Shown in pieces: positions 12,590 to 19,916 of a stretch of DNA of 30,727 bases. Every line of letters begins with the position of its first letter. The stretch's first letter is position 1. The stretch is taken from the IMG/VR virus record IMGVR_UViG_3300042914_000137, positions 1-30,727 of that record, one strand, 5' to 3'. The translations under genes were made by a program, and so were the position numbers. Origin of the DNA: a virus. Below the pieces are notes generated by a model that saw nothing but the letters and a program-made list of their open reading frames with translations, made no database searches and was not told the origin of the DNA.

Positions 12590-12828
12590 TAGTTACCTCC
12601 AGTAGGTTCATCTAGGTTAAGAACCAAATTAACTTCTTCTTCACTTAATCCTAATTTAGTTAGGACAGCCTTACGAGCATCAATCTTGCTCTGAATCTCA
12701 GCCTTAATTCTATCTGCTGAAGCCTTTAATTCATCGCGCATAACCTCAAATGCCACAGCCTCGTCAGCGACCAAAACCTTAACTTCATCGCCAATTTGAA
12801 TTTTAATTTCTTCAGATGTTGTAGCCAT
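12589..12828 (-). CDS. Small helical acidic protein, fibre partner (79 aa)
   Basis: Two ATGs are possible (12834 and 12828). The second is preferred here because the AAGGG ribosome-binding site is then nine bases away rather than three, and the peptide begins MATTSEEIKIQIGD. A beta hairpin (IQIGDEVKVLVAD) leads into a long charged helix (about 25-60) and a short end helix LTKLGLSEEEVNLVL. The end helix resembles the KLASVGLSLEELKAAL end of the 94-aa protein at 13754, so the two may be diverged copies. It sits between two fibre genes, and a fibre-assembly or trimer-registering chaperone is inferred. Confidence 0.62.
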   Translation of the reverse strand: MATTSEEIKIQIGDEVKVLVADEAVAFEVMRDELKASADRIKAEIQSKIDARKAVLTKLGLSEEEVNLVLNLDEPTGGN

Positions 12829-13753
12829 AAACATAAACCCTTCCTGTCATTGTGCCTGAACTCGGAATAAATGACATTGAATCATAGGCAGAAGCGGTAT
12901 CAATACGCCCTGAACCTTTAATGTATTTCCACACACCAGCAGATGTGTATTGAATAGAATCAACAAAATACCATTTTTTAATGGTGACATTGGGTTTGAA
13001 CAGAGTCATCTTCATTTGATAATTTGTCGCTGAATTGACATCGCCCACTTGAATTGATGTGTTGCTTGTAGCCGCACTATTCGCTGATGCACTTCCGCCT
13101 GATGCTGACAATTCTTGGTATAGATATTGTCCATCTGTATAATCGGTTGATCCTGAACGCAAACGAGCGCCCAAAGTGTTGTTCGCGCTAAAAGCGGTTA
13201 CATCAAGAATGATTTCGTAATTGTTATAAGTTGCACTGAAAGTATTGGCTGGTAATGAGTATGAGGAAACTGTTGTAAAAGCCTGATTTGTAATCAAAGT
13301 TAATCCGCCAGAAGCAGCACCCCACGCAGGAACACCACCAGATACAGTCAATACCTGACCCGTGCTACCAATCCCAAGACGAGCAGGGGTATTAGCAGCA
13401 GATGCGTAGATGATGTCGCCAGTGGTAGTAGTCAATGTGTTGTTGATGAACTTACCATTAGCAACTGTCTGTGTATAAGTATCTGTTAGTGGGATTGTCT
13501 GGTTAGCAAATACTTCAATGATGTCGCCAGCAACAGTAGCCGTCGTCAGTGTGATCGTAGTGCCATTGGTAGCGGTGTAGTCATTACCGCGTGAGAGCAA
13601 TACACCGTTCTGATATACAGCCTCATAGCCTACTGAGTAGACCAGTGATACTGAGTTGTCGTCTAGTCCAGACAGGCTGGTAGTACCAGCAGCAGGTGCC
13701 TTAGACCAGCGAGTAGTCAGTACTGGTGTAGTACCTATTCTTCCTGTTGCCAT
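12812..13753 (-). CDS. Tail fibre protein (313 aa)
   Basis: The N-terminus MATGRIGTTPVL resembles the next fibre's MSTGRLGAGDTA, consistent with a shared docking peptide. Residues about 38-90 form a beta unit (VYQNGVLLSRGNDYTATNGTTI-type) common in fibre shafts. The segment GDIIYASAANTPARLGIGS (about 112-130) is followed by G-Q-V-L-T-V. That is a widespread phage fibre linker with a counterpart in the 205-aa fibre. The C-terminal 160 residues are a beta-rich knob. ATG 13753 has GGGAGG seven bases upstream and follows the previous stop directly. Its end overlaps the small helical protein gene. Confidence 0.78.
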   Translation of the reverse strand: MATGRIGTTPVLTTRWSKAPAAGTTSLSGLDDNSVSLVYSVGYEAVYQNGVLLSRGNDYTATNGTTITLTTATVAGDIIEVFANQTIPLTDTYTQTVANGKFINNTLTTTTGDIIYASAANTPARLGIGSTGQVLTVSGGVPAWGAASGGLTLITNQAFTTVSSYSLPANTFSATYNNYEIILDVTAFSANNTLGARLRSGSTDYTDGQYLYQELSASGGSASANSAATSNTSIQVGDVNSATNYQMKMTLFKPNVTIKKWYFVDSIQYTSAGVWKYIKGSGRIDTASAYDSMSFIPSSGTMTGRVYVYGYNI

Positions 13754-14038
13754 TTAGTTTCCTCCCAGTGCTGCTTTGAGTTCTTCAAGTGAAAGCCCAA
13801 CGCTTGCTAGTTTATCTTCTACGGAAAGTTTCGGAGCGACAATTGTACCATTGTGATTGGCTACTACTTCATTTGCTTTTGATAAAAATTCTTCATCAAT
13901 ATTTAGAAATAAATCCTCACCAACAACATAAATATCATTCAAATCGTTGAAGGAACCTTTCAACTGTATGCCCTCTTCAGCCAATTCAATTCTAAGTTCT
14001 GCACCATTCAAATTTTCAGGTTTATTAAATTTAATCAC
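13754..14038 (-). CDS. Small acidic protein, fibre partner (94 aa), GTG start
   Basis: GTG 14038 has AGGAG six bases upstream and overlaps the region of the previous stop. The acidic product starts MIKFNKPENLNGAELRIELA and has alternating strands (GIQLKGSFNDLNDIYVVGED) followed by a helix, and ends KLASVGLSLEELKAALGGN. The end resembles that of the 79-aa protein one fibre downstream. Small acidic proteins between fibre genes often act in fibre folding or attachment. No known family is recognised, so that role is inference from position and recurrence. Confidence 0.65.
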   Translation of the reverse strand: MIKFNKPENLNGAELRIELAEEGIQLKGSFNDLNDIYVVGEDLFLNIDEEFLSKANEVVANHNGTIVAPKLSVEDKLASVGLSLEELKAALGGN

Positions 14039-14039
14039 A

Positions 14040-14657
14040 TTATGCTCCTAAGAAAATGCAACCGAAAGCCGAATCTGTCAAACCACCTTCAAGATTTAAG
14101 TTTCCGCCAGAACTTTGATAAACTATGTGTTCTACATAATCACCAGCACTCAAACTGTAAATGTCTGAATATGTGAAAATTGTACTATCACCCGACAATT
14201 GTCCAATACATCGCAAAGCATTGTAACTACTCGTGTTGTTGATTTTGAATTGTCCAAATCTAGCACCCGTTGCGGAATTAGCCCATCGCACTTTTGCATA
14301 AAAAAGATACTTACCGCCTTTGCCCGTTGGAATCGTTAATCTTGTAGTATTGGTAACAGTGTCGTGAAAACCATCGGTGTCAAAAGTTTCATTATTGTAA
14401 TCTACTGCCGTTAAAGTGCCATTAGCAATTGTTTTATCAGAGCCTCTATATGCATACGCTCCAACAAAAGAAGAGGAAACAGAACCCCAAGCAAGTCCTG
14501 TTGCGGTACTGGAGTCAGCCTTGAGGACCTGTCCGTTGCTACCCACGGCAAGACGAGCAGGGGTGTCCCCCGCAGTAGCCGTAAGTAAATCCCCTTTAGC
14601 ATCAAAGATGGTAGGTTGTATTGCGGTATCACCCGCACCTAATCTTCCTGTTGACAT
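14040..14657 (-). CDS. Tail fibre protein with C1q/TNF-like head (205 aa)
   Basis: A docking-like N-terminus (MSTGRLGAGDTA) leads to the fibre linker GDLLTATAGDTPARLAVGSN followed by G-Q-V-L-K, and then a compact C-terminal domain of about 135 residues. Its pattern (a strand ending N-N-E-T-F-D-T-D-G-F-H-D, RLTIPTGKGGKYLFYAKVRW, LSAGDYVEHIVYQSSG, AFGCIFLGA) resembles the C1q-like trimerising jelly roll seen at fibre tips. ATG 14657 has GGAG ten bases upstream. It is the first of three fibre genes and is followed by an acidic partner gene. Confidence 0.75.
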   Translation of the reverse strand: MSTGRLGAGDTAIQPTIFDAKGDLLTATAGDTPARLAVGSNGQVLKADSSTATGLAWGSVSSSFVGAYAYRGSDKTIANGTLTAVDYNNETFDTDGFHDTVTNTTRLTIPTGKGGKYLFYAKVRWANSATGARFGQFKINNTSSYNALRCIGQLSGDSTIFTYSDIYSLSAGDYVEHIVYQSSGGNLNLEGGLTDSAFGCIFLGA

Positions 14658-14658
14658 A

Positions 14659-14988
14659 TTATGAAATCTCCGATCCGAAGGCTGCGAAGGACATCGTTGC
14701 GCTTGAGGAGTACACAGTGATTACATCTGTTGCTCCAAGGGTCAAGCCAAGAGTCAAAGTATCTGAGGTATTAGCAGGTAGGCTAATGTCGTATGCGACA
14801 TATTGGCTTGCTGCTAAAGCAGCGCCAGCCACACGTACAGCAATACGATAGGTAGCAGCAGTTGCTGCTTGGTTACAGACAGTAACTGTTGAAACGATTG
14901 CTTGGGTTGCAGCAGGTACTGTGTAGAGTGATGTTGCAGTTGTCGCACTTGGGTTAGATTGACCAAGCACCTTGTAGTTTGTTGCCAT
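14659..14988 (-). CDS. Small beta-sandwich virion protein (109 aa)
   Basis: The whole protein is one beta sandwich: LYTVPAATQAIVSTVTVCNQ, then Y-R-I-A-V-R, then Q-Y-V-A-Y-D, then a Thr-rich strand and S-F-A-A-F-G-S-E-I at the end. This pattern is widespread in phage structural clusters next to fibres and is usually annotated as virion or tail protein. ATG 14988 is preceded by AAGGAG at 11-base spacing. It probably forms part of the adsorption structure, being just upstream of the fibre genes. Confidence 0.68.
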   Translation of the reverse strand: MATNYKVLGQSNPSATTATSLYTVPAATQAIVSTVTVCNQAATAATYRIAVRVAGAALAASQYVAYDISLPANTSDTLTLGLTLGATDVITVYSSSATMSFAAFGSEIS

Positions 14989-15017
14989 TCTTTTTCTTTC
15001 TCCTTAGTTAGTGTTGG

Positions 15018-15395
15018 TTATCCACCCATTAGCATCAAGCCAGAGACGGTTCCACCTGAACCGCTATCTAGCCCTGCTTCAAAGGCGTTGAGATCATCTG
15101 AGGTTAGAACGTGTTTGACTGTGGCACCAGCGCTATGAGCAATCTGGCTAGTTCCTGCTCGTCCACGAACAATGGTGAATGTATCTGAGGATACTGCAGT
15201 GATGAAGACAATCTCTTCACTGGTGGTATCTGGGTCTAGCGCAACTGTGAACTGGTCTACGTTGCCTGCTGCCAAGGTAACTCCACCAAGGAGGGCAGAG
15301 CCAGTACCAGAGGCAACGGTCATAGAAGTCACGCTGGAATTGATTCCAGATGCCAGCGTTGTCTCAACGCTAGTCGAACTGAATTTACGTGTCAT
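15018..15395 (-). CDS. Small tail/fibre-adaptor-like protein (125 aa)
   Basis: The product carries the pattern S-S-T-S-V-E-T-T-L-A-S-G-I-N-S-S-V-T-S-M near its start, then D-P-D-T-T-S-E-E-I-V-F-I-T-A-V, then T-I-V-R-G-R-A-G-T...A-H-S-A-G-A-T-V. It ends in a short helix and a Gly-rich tail. The same motif order occurs in small structural proteins of many actinophages and cyanophages, and is usually called a tail or fibre adaptor. ATG 15395 has AGGAAGG a few bases upstream. Role from neighbours: it links the connector to the fibre module. Confidence 0.65.
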   Translation of the reverse strand: MTRKFSSTSVETTLASGINSSVTSMTVASGTGSALLGGVTLAAGNVDQFTVALDPDTTSEEIVFITAVSSDTFTIVRGRAGTSQIAHSAGATVKHVLTSDDLNAFEAGLDSGSGGTVSGLMLMGG

Positions 15396-15404
15396 TGGCC
15401 TTCC

Positions 15405-16307
15405 TTATTTGGTGTAGTGAATACGGATTGGGAATTTGTCTTGTAACTTCAACGCTTCCTCCTGTAGTCGCTGTTGGAACAGAGCAAAGACATAACGAGA
15501 AGCAGATGCACCAGAGTTGTATGGGTTCTTGGTGTCATTGAGATCAGCCTCAGCGCTAGATAGATTTATACGTCCAGCGTCAAGGAAAGTGAGTAACTTG
15601 TAGCAGGCACCAAGAACAGTGACATCATAAGTGCTTGCAGGAAGACCAGTAACATCTTCATAATCGTCGGTATTAGCATCAAGGGTATTGGGTTCTGTTG
15701 TATACCAGACTTGAACTGTACGTCCAGGTTGAATGTTCTCATAGATGTTGATGGTGTTGTTAGTGTTGAAGGTTGAGGCATTTGCCATCGGATCTGCTCT
15801 CCAGCGGTTTACTGGAAGCCATTCTTCAGATGAACCAGTGGTCTGCCACGATACAAACAGAATTGCCTCTAGGTCATCTGGTAGCGGATAGGTTGTCTGT
15901 GCTGCATTGAAAGTAAATGTTGTTGATGATACTGACCACAACTTCGGATAATACGAGTTGATAGTGTCGTTGATAGCCTTCTTGATGGAGTTACGTGGGA
16001 AGGTTGGAGCCAAGGTAACTTGGGCATATTGTGCGTGTGGTGCTGCAGTAGTTCCCATATAGCCACGACCAAAGCCTGGGGCTACAGTCATTGTGTTAGT
16101 TGCTTTATCGAATCTATCTACCCAGATAAGTTCATCATCGATTTCGATAATACCTTTAGCAAGGTTGTCGGCTGAGCCAACAGTGATTGCACTAGAAGTG
16201 GTCGTTAAACCAGCAGCGTTTGTTACATAAGTAATGCGGTCTTGACGTAGCGTATAACCAATGAGGTTAGACTTAACATCATCCACCATCTCGCTTAGTG
16301 TTGGCAT
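15405..16307 (-). CDS. Head-tail connector / tail-assembly-like protein (300 aa)
   Basis: ATG 16307 is preferred to the longer frame (16331) because GGAAGG lies five bases upstream. It overlaps the end of the glycosyltransferase gene by 29 bp. After an N-terminal helix (MPTLSEMVDDVKSNLIGYTL) comes a small beta domain with W-V-D-R and P-G-F-G-R-G-Y. A helix-rich part resembling head-completion proteins follows (NSIKKAINDTINSYYPKLW, later VTVLGACYKLLTFLDAGRI). The mixture is like phage connector or tail-tubular-A-type proteins, but the match is by general layout only. Confidence 0.55.
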   Translation of the reverse strand: MPTLSEMVDDVKSNLIGYTLRQDRITYVTNAAGLTTTSSAITVGSADNLAKGIIEIDDELIWVDRFDKATNTMTVAPGFGRGYMGTTAAPHAQYAQVTLAPTFPRNSIKKAINDTINSYYPKLWSVSSTTFTFNAAQTTYPLPDDLEAILFVSWQTTGSSEEWLPVNRWRADPMANASTFNTNNTINIYENIQPGRTVQVWYTTEPNTLDANTDDYEDVTGLPASTYDVTVLGACYKLLTFLDAGRINLSSAEADLNDTKNPYNSGASASRYVFALFQQRLQEEALKLQDKFPIRIHYTK

Positions 16308-17367
16308 TGTTTCCTTCCGTATACCAGCCATCTTCCCAGAGCGTCATTAGTCTCTGGAAATAGTATTCATATTGCTTCGCAATGACATCTACGGAGTAGA
16401 GCGATACTGCTCTATCCCTGATTGCCTTGCGATCTAAGTTCTTGACGTTCTGTGTTGCCAAGATAAACTCTTCTACATTGCGGCATCGATACCCTGTCAC
16501 ACCTTGTACGACAGTTTCGGTAAATGCACCCCAGTCTGTAGTAATGACTGGAGTTCCGCAGGCTTGTGACTCAATGTTCACATTACCAAATGGTTCTATG
16601 TAGAGCGTAGGTACAAATGTTGCTATCGCTCCACCCATTAACTCTGCACGCTTCTCAGGTCCTACTGCACCTAGATACTCGCCATAGTTTGGTATGTGAT
16701 TACCAGGACCTGCCATAACTAACTTAGCGCCAATGGTCTTGCAGATGTGCGCTGCAATGTCCACGCCTTTGCGTGGAATCATTCGACCTATGTAGAGGTA
16801 ATAATCTCCATCGCCTTTGCCTAGCGGAAACATCTCAGGATCTAGATACCCTGGAATGACCGCATCAAAGAATGAACCATCTGCTGTTGCTGCATCTCTA
16901 TGTTGAGCGTAGATGCTGTGCATCCAAGCGTAGGATTCAAATACTCGGTAGTTAGAAAATACTCCAGAGTATCCAACACCGAACTCTACGACCATCATTC
17001 CTGGTAGAGCCAGTGCTATTGGTTGATGTGAGCCACCACCGATAACGCATACAAAGTCTTTTTGTTCTGCTCGCTTGCGTATCTCATCGGCAGCCTTCTT
17101 ATTAAACTTCTGCCAGTGAGGTAACTTGTAATCAAACGGTGCTTCTACGTATGGTCTATTACCTACAACGATGCGTCGTTGTGTCTCAGTAATGCAAGGG
17201 ATAAGTTCATCTACCTCTGCTTCGTTTTCTTCGCCAGCGTAGAGATAGACTGTATGGCCTAAGCCCTTCATCATATTGCAGAATCTGCGTACCTTTTCGG
17301 TGTACGCACACCCTGCGAATTCTTTAGTTACTTGGGTATGTGGTAGTGATACAACGTGAAATCTCAT
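16279..17367 (-). CDS. GT-B (GT4-like) glycosyltransferase (362 aa)
   Basis: The second half has a nucleotide-sugar-binding fold: Y-I-G-R-M-I-P-R-K-G (about 192-201), L-V-M-A-G-P-G (about 216-222), and E258-P-F-G-N-V-N-I-E266 followed by ACGTPVITTDWGAF. That is the E-x7-E motif of GT4-family enzymes. The N-terminal half is the acceptor side, with a G-G-G-S-H loop near 110. It transfers a sugar from a nucleotide donor to an unknown acceptor. ATG 17367 is the natural N-terminus (MRFHVVSLPH), though no ribosome-binding site is seen. It directly follows the collagen-like gene, whose Thr-rich repeats are an attractive acceptor. Confidence 0.85.
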   Translation of the reverse strand: MRFHVVSLPHTQVTKEFAGCAYTEKVRRFCNMMKGLGHTVYLYAGEENEAEVDELIPCITETQRRIVVGNRPYVEAPFDYKLPHWQKFNKKAADEIRKRAEQKDFVCVIGGGSHQPIALALPGMMVVEFGVGYSGVFSNYRVFESYAWMHSIYAQHRDAATADGSFFDAVIPGYLDPEMFPLGKGDGDYYLYIGRMIPRKGVDIAAHICKTIGAKLVMAGPGNHIPNYGEYLGAVGPEKRAELMGGAIATFVPTLYIEPFGNVNIESQACGTPVITTDWGAFTETVVQGVTGYRCRNVEEFILATQNVKNLDRKAIRDRAVSLYSVDVIAKQYEYYFQRLMTLWEDGWYTEGNNANTKRDGG

Positions 17368-17377
17368 AAGGAGATTA

Positions 17378-18283
17378 TCACATACCACCTAAGAATAACG
17401 AGACAGGAATCGCGTCTGCTCCAGGACCAGTTGCACCTGTTGCACCTGTTGGTCCAGTAGATCCAGTAACTCCTTGAGGACCAGTTGCTCCTATTGGTCC
17501 AGTTGGACCAGTTGGTCCTGTGGCTCCAACATCTCCTGCAGGTCCTTGTGGTCCTGTAGGTCCAGTTGCTCCAACTGGGCCAGTTGCTCCAGTAGCACCG
17601 ACATCACCAGCAGGGCCAGCAGGACCAGTGGGACCAGTGACACCAATAGGGCCAGTAGCACCTGTTACTCCTTGATCTCCTTGTGGGCCAGTCGCACCGA
17701 CTGGACCTGTTGCTCCCGCAGGACCCGTAGGTCCTGTAACACCGTCAATACCTTGTGGGCCTTGAGGCCCTGTAGGGCCTGTAGCGCCAACAGGACCTGT
17801 CGCTCCAACATCGCCTTGCACTCCTTGCGGTCCAGTGGCTCCAACGGGGCCTGTAGGCCCTGTAGGACCCGTTACACCAGTATCTCCTACTGGTCCTGTC
17901 GCTCCTGTTGCACCTGTAACACCAATCGGTCCAGTCGCTCCGACTGGTCCTGTAGCACCTGCAGGTCCTGTCGGACCTGTTGCTCCCTCTGGTCCCGTAG
18001 CGCCTGTAGTGCCTGTGGGTCCTGTTGCACCCACTGGGCCTGTCGCACCCGTCGGACCTTCAGCGCCTGTGGCACCAGTCGGTCCAGTACTTCCTGTAAC
18101 ACCTGTTGCTCCTGTTGCTCCTGTGGCACCTGTAGCACCAGTAGCACCAGTACCTGTAGGGCCAGTAGGTCCTGTCGGTCCTGTCGGACCTGTGGCACCT
18201 TGACCACCTTGTGGACCTTGATCTGCTGAGAACTCTACCGCTACTTGCGGAGTGATGTTCTCAATTACGATAATAGTACTCAC
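17378..18283 (-). CDS. Collagen-like virion protein with about 88 Gly-X-Thr-type triplets (301 aa)
   Basis: A 22-residue beta-like N-terminus ([20 protein letters not shown]) is followed by near-continuous Gly-X-Y triplets from residue 23 to about 287. They are mostly GPT, GAT, GPV and GPQ, with Thr dominating the Y position, and one imperfect triplet near residue 47. A short end ([13 protein letters not shown]) follows. Such repeats form trimeric rods in phage fibres and bacterial surface filaments. The gene differs from the 451-aa protein's segment in using varied codons. GTG 18283 overlaps the preceding stop as GTGA. A glycosyltransferase gene follows directly. Long frames on the opposite strand here are repeat shadows. 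Confidence 0.88.
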   Translation of the reverse strand: MSTIIVIENITPQVAVEFSADQGPQGGQGATGPTGPTGPTGPTGTGATGATGATGATGATGVTGSTGPTGATGAEGPTGATGPVGATGPTGTTGATGPEGATGPTGPAGATGPVGATGPIGVTGATGATGPVGDTGVTGPTGPTGPVGATGPQGVQGDVGATGPVGATGPTGPQGPQGIDGVTGPTGPAGATGPVGATGPQGDQGVTGATGPIGVTGPTGPAGPAGDVGATGATGPVGATGPTGPQGPAGDVGATGPTGPTGPIGATGPQGVTGSTGPTGATGATGPGADAIPVSLFLGGM

Positions 18284-18621
18284 GTAGTCACCGCCGCAGT
18301 CACAATAAATTTACCTTCAAGGATTCTTGTAATGGTAGAACCTGAATCTAAAACTAAATCATAGGCATATCGACCAGCAGCGATATTGCCTGTAATGGTG
18401 GAACTCAAGGTCACATTGATGCGACCATTGCTTTCGTCTAGGGTCATACGACCATTAGCAGTAGAGGCAACGACAGTAGTTGTAGATGCGCCAACAAAAG
18501 GGCGCACTGTCATTGTGCCTGTGTAGCCAGCAAGATTCCAAGGAGTTGTGTCATTGAGAATCTGAAACTGAAATTCAAATGTAGTTGCCTGGTCGCAGAC
18601 CAGATTGTATTTAGCACTCAA
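18280..18621 (-). CDS. BppU-N-like fibre/baseplate adaptor (113 aa), TTG start
   Basis: A single beta-sandwich of the kind found at the N-terminus of baseplate upper proteins and fibre adaptors: [34 protein letters not shown], then [13 protein letters not shown]. The family assignment is by pattern. The TTG at 18621 overlaps the preceding TGA as TTGA and has GAGGAA eight bases upstream; no ATG is available. It lies immediately before the collagen-like gene and may anchor that rod to the particle. Confidence 0.62.
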   Translation of the reverse strand: MSAKYNLVCDQATTFEFQFQILNDTTPWNLAGYTGTMTVRPFVGASTTTVVASTANGRMTLDESNGRINVTLSSTITGNIAAGRYAYDLVLDSGSTITRILEGKFIVTAAVTT

Positions 18622-18905
18622 GATGAGATTCCTCTGAGAGCCTGCGCTGCAGCCAATCCAGAAGTAGAAGCGAGATAATTACATACCCCAGTAAAATCCA
18701 ACCACTTACTTTTGTCAGTGATGCCAGCAATCTCATTGAGGACTCCTACGGTATCTGTAACTGTAGTGGTCACTGTACGAGCCGTAGCCCATTGCTGGGC
18801 TGCTAGTGCCATATCAACCATCTCGCTCATCAAGCGATAGGTTCCACCATTTGCTAGGCGATTCAACTCATCGTTGAGAGTTGTGCCATACACTCCTAGT
18901 GCCAC
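18618..18905 (-). CDS. Small helical structural-cluster protein (95 aa), GTG start
   Basis: GTG 18905 is preceded by AAGGAG at six bases. The product (MALGVYGTTLNDELNRLANG...) is mostly helical, with a Thr/Val-rich stretch (TVTTTVTDTVGVLNEIAG), W-L-D-F-T-G-V-C-N-Y-L, and a final Ala-rich helix. I recognise no family, but proteins with this start occur in phage structural clusters between capsid and tail genes. A head-completion or adaptor role is possible and is inferred only from position. Confidence 0.6.
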   Translation of the reverse strand: MALGVYGTTLNDELNRLANGGTYRLMSEMVDMALAAQQWATARTVTTTVTDTVGVLNEIAGITDKSKWLDFTGVCNYLASTSGLAAAQALRGISS

Positions 18906-18915
18906 TATCTACTCC

Positions 18916-19074
18916 TTACTTTTTCTTTTTTGCTACTGCTGCGTTATCTACCAAGTTTGGATATGGACGACCAGCAGCCTTAGCACGCTTCTTAGCGGCG
19001 CTCTTCTGCGCTGGTGTCAGTTTCTTTGATGTCTTCTTAGGATTCTTTGTATCCCAAAATGCTTTCTTCTTCAC
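18916..19074 (-). CDS. Tiny Lys-rich protein (52 aa)
   Basis: GTG 19074 overlaps the TGA of the preceding gene as GTGA, with AAGG seven bases upstream; the stop is TAA 18916. About a third of residues are Lys or Arg (MKKKAFWDTKNPKKTSKKLT, then QKSAAKKRAKAAGRPYP and a K-K-K-K end). The Ala/Lys composition resembles histone-like tails and suggests DNA or acidic-surface binding inside the particle. No family is recognised. It is the last of six tiny coupled genes after the capsid block. Confidence 0.6.
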   Translation of the reverse strand: MKKKAFWDTKNPKKTSKKLTPAQKSAAKKRAKAAGRPYPNLVDNAAVAKKKK

Positions 19075-19352
19075 CACTTCACCTTATCTGCCCAATATGC
19101 GGCGCTCATTTTGCCTTTGGCAATGTTCTTTGCGTGACGTGCTTTGAATGATTTCTGTCTAGCAGTAGGTTGTCTATCGCCTGTTACGCCTTGTTGTCCG
19201 AATCGGATAGTCTTGACTTGACTTCCTTCTTTGGCAACGACGACGTGGCTCTTAGTTGGGTGAGAAGGCGTACGCTTGGGTTTGTTGAAGCCCGCAACGC
19301 CAGCACGTGCCAAACGCGGATCACGCTTTCTTTTGCTTTCCATACTCTCCAT
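19071..19352 (-). CDS. Conserved basic phage protein, DNA-binding-like (93 aa)
   Basis: Strongly basic product with the sequence KRDPRLARAGVAGFNKPKRT followed by PSHPTKSHVVVAKEG, a V-K-T-I-R-F-G-Q-Q-G strand, and a C-terminal K-A-R-H-A-K-N-I-A-K-G-K-M-S-A-A-Y-W-A-D-K-V-K-W. The same motif order recurs in small conserved proteins of many aquatic tailed phages near capsid genes; the function is not established. ATG 19352 has AGGA four bases upstream. The start lies inside the preceding 47-aa gene, with a 32-bp overlap in another frame. Confidence 0.75.
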   Translation of the reverse strand: MESMESKRKRDPRLARAGVAGFNKPKRTPSHPTKSHVVVAKEGSQVKTIRFGQQGVTGDRQPTARQKSFKARHAKNIAKGKMSAAYWADKVKW

Positions 19353-19464
19353 ACTTTCCTAGAACTGCACGAATCGTGCCATTCTTGTTGAGTCTGACAA
19401 CCATTCCGTCTTTGATGATGACAGAGTTGAACTTCTCGCGTCGGCGGTATTGACCCGACGACAT
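19321..19464 (-). CDS. Tiny basic protein (47 aa)
   Basis: ATG 19464 overlaps the stop of the DUF6496-like gene as TAATG, and TGA is at 19321. The product MSSGQYRRREKFNSVIIKDG continues with M-V-V-R-L-N-K-N-G-T-I-R-A-V-L-G-K-Y-G and a K-Q-K-K-A end. This looks like a short beta-hairpin unit with a basic head. It overlaps the next gene by 32 bp. Start-stop coupling is its main support, and no function can be given. Confidence 0.6.
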   Translation of the reverse strand: MSSGQYRRREKFNSVIIKDGMVVRLNKNGTIRAVLGKYGEYGKQKKA

Positions 19465-19637
19465 TACTTCTTCTTAGCCTTCTTCTTAGCCTTGGACATT
19501 CCTGCTTCAGACAAAGCGATAGCAATAGCCTGCTTCTTAGACTTTACAACTGGTCCTTTTTTGCCTGAATGAAGGGTTCCACCTTTGAACTCACGCATTA
19601 CTTTGGCAACCTTCTTAGCGCCTTTGGTTTTCTTCAT
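19464..19637 (-). CDS. DUF6496-like small basic protein (57 aa)
   Basis: ATG 19637 overlaps the preceding TAA (TAATG). The core is V-M-R-E-F-K-G-G-T-L-H-S-G-K-K-G-P-V-V-K followed by S-K-K-Q-A-I-A-I-A-L-S-E-A-G and a (K-A-K-K-K) tail. This matches the short DUF6496 family found in many bacteria and phages, in which a GTLHSG turn precedes a Lys-rich strand and an A-I-A-I-A-L helix. The function is unknown. The composition suggests nucleic-acid binding. Confidence 0.75.
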   Translation of the reverse strand: MKKTKGAKKVAKVMREFKGGTLHSGKKGPVVKSKKQAIAIALSEAGMSKAKKKAKKK

Positions 19638-19771
19638 TACTTCTTACCAATCTTCTTTGGTGGTGACTTCTTTGTTGGCTTGGTGTATCCCATACCTGGC
19701 ATAATTACATCATAGTCAGGTGGAAGTTTTGGCTTTTTGCCTTTGATTACAGGCTTCTTCTTCATCGCCAT
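19637..19771 (-). CDS. Tiny Lys/Pro-rich protein (44 aa)
   Basis: ATG 19771 to TAA 19637, where the stop overlaps the next start (TAATG). The product MAMKKKPVIKGKKPKLPPDY continues with D-V-I-M-P-G-M-G-Y-T-K-P and a Lys-rich tail. The Pro-rich sequence suggests an extended, unfolded peptide, perhaps a virion-internal or scaffolding peptide. A weak AGGG lies about eight bases upstream. No family is recognised. Confidence 0.55.
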   Translation of the reverse strand: MAMKKKPVIKGKKPKLPPDYDVIMPGMGYTKPTKKSPPKKIGKK

Positions 19772-19772
19772 A

Positions 19773-19916
19773 TTACTTGCCCTGCTTTGGTGCTGGCTTG
19801 CCCATTGCGCCTGACATCAATTTGTCATAGGTCATAAATGGCTTGTCGTTTGTATCGCTAGGCCAAGGTAGGAAGTCTTCTTCCATCTCGTACTGTGCTG
19901 GATCGTTGGCTGGCAT
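19773..19916 (-). CDS. Tiny hypothetical protein (47 aa)
   Basis: ATG 19916 follows the stop of the FmdB-like gene directly (TAA 19917-19919), and TAA is at 19773. The product MPANDPAQYEMEEDFLPWPS is acidic at its N-terminus and then has Y-D-K-L-M-S-G-A-M-G-K-P-A-P-K. No clear ribosome-binding site is visible, so translation is probably coupled to the FmdB-like gene. It is the only acidic member of this group of tiny genes. Confidence 0.55.
   Translation of the reverse strand: MPANDPAQYEMEEDFLPWPSDTNDKPFMTYDKLMSGAMGKPAPKQGK

Noticed and set aside
17474-18229. Long plus-strand frames (251 and 122 codons) opposite the collagen-like gene
   Set aside because: They are repeat shadows of Gly-X-Y codons (Cys/Ser/Arg-rich or Pro-Val-rich), without starts or ribosome-binding sites of quality.
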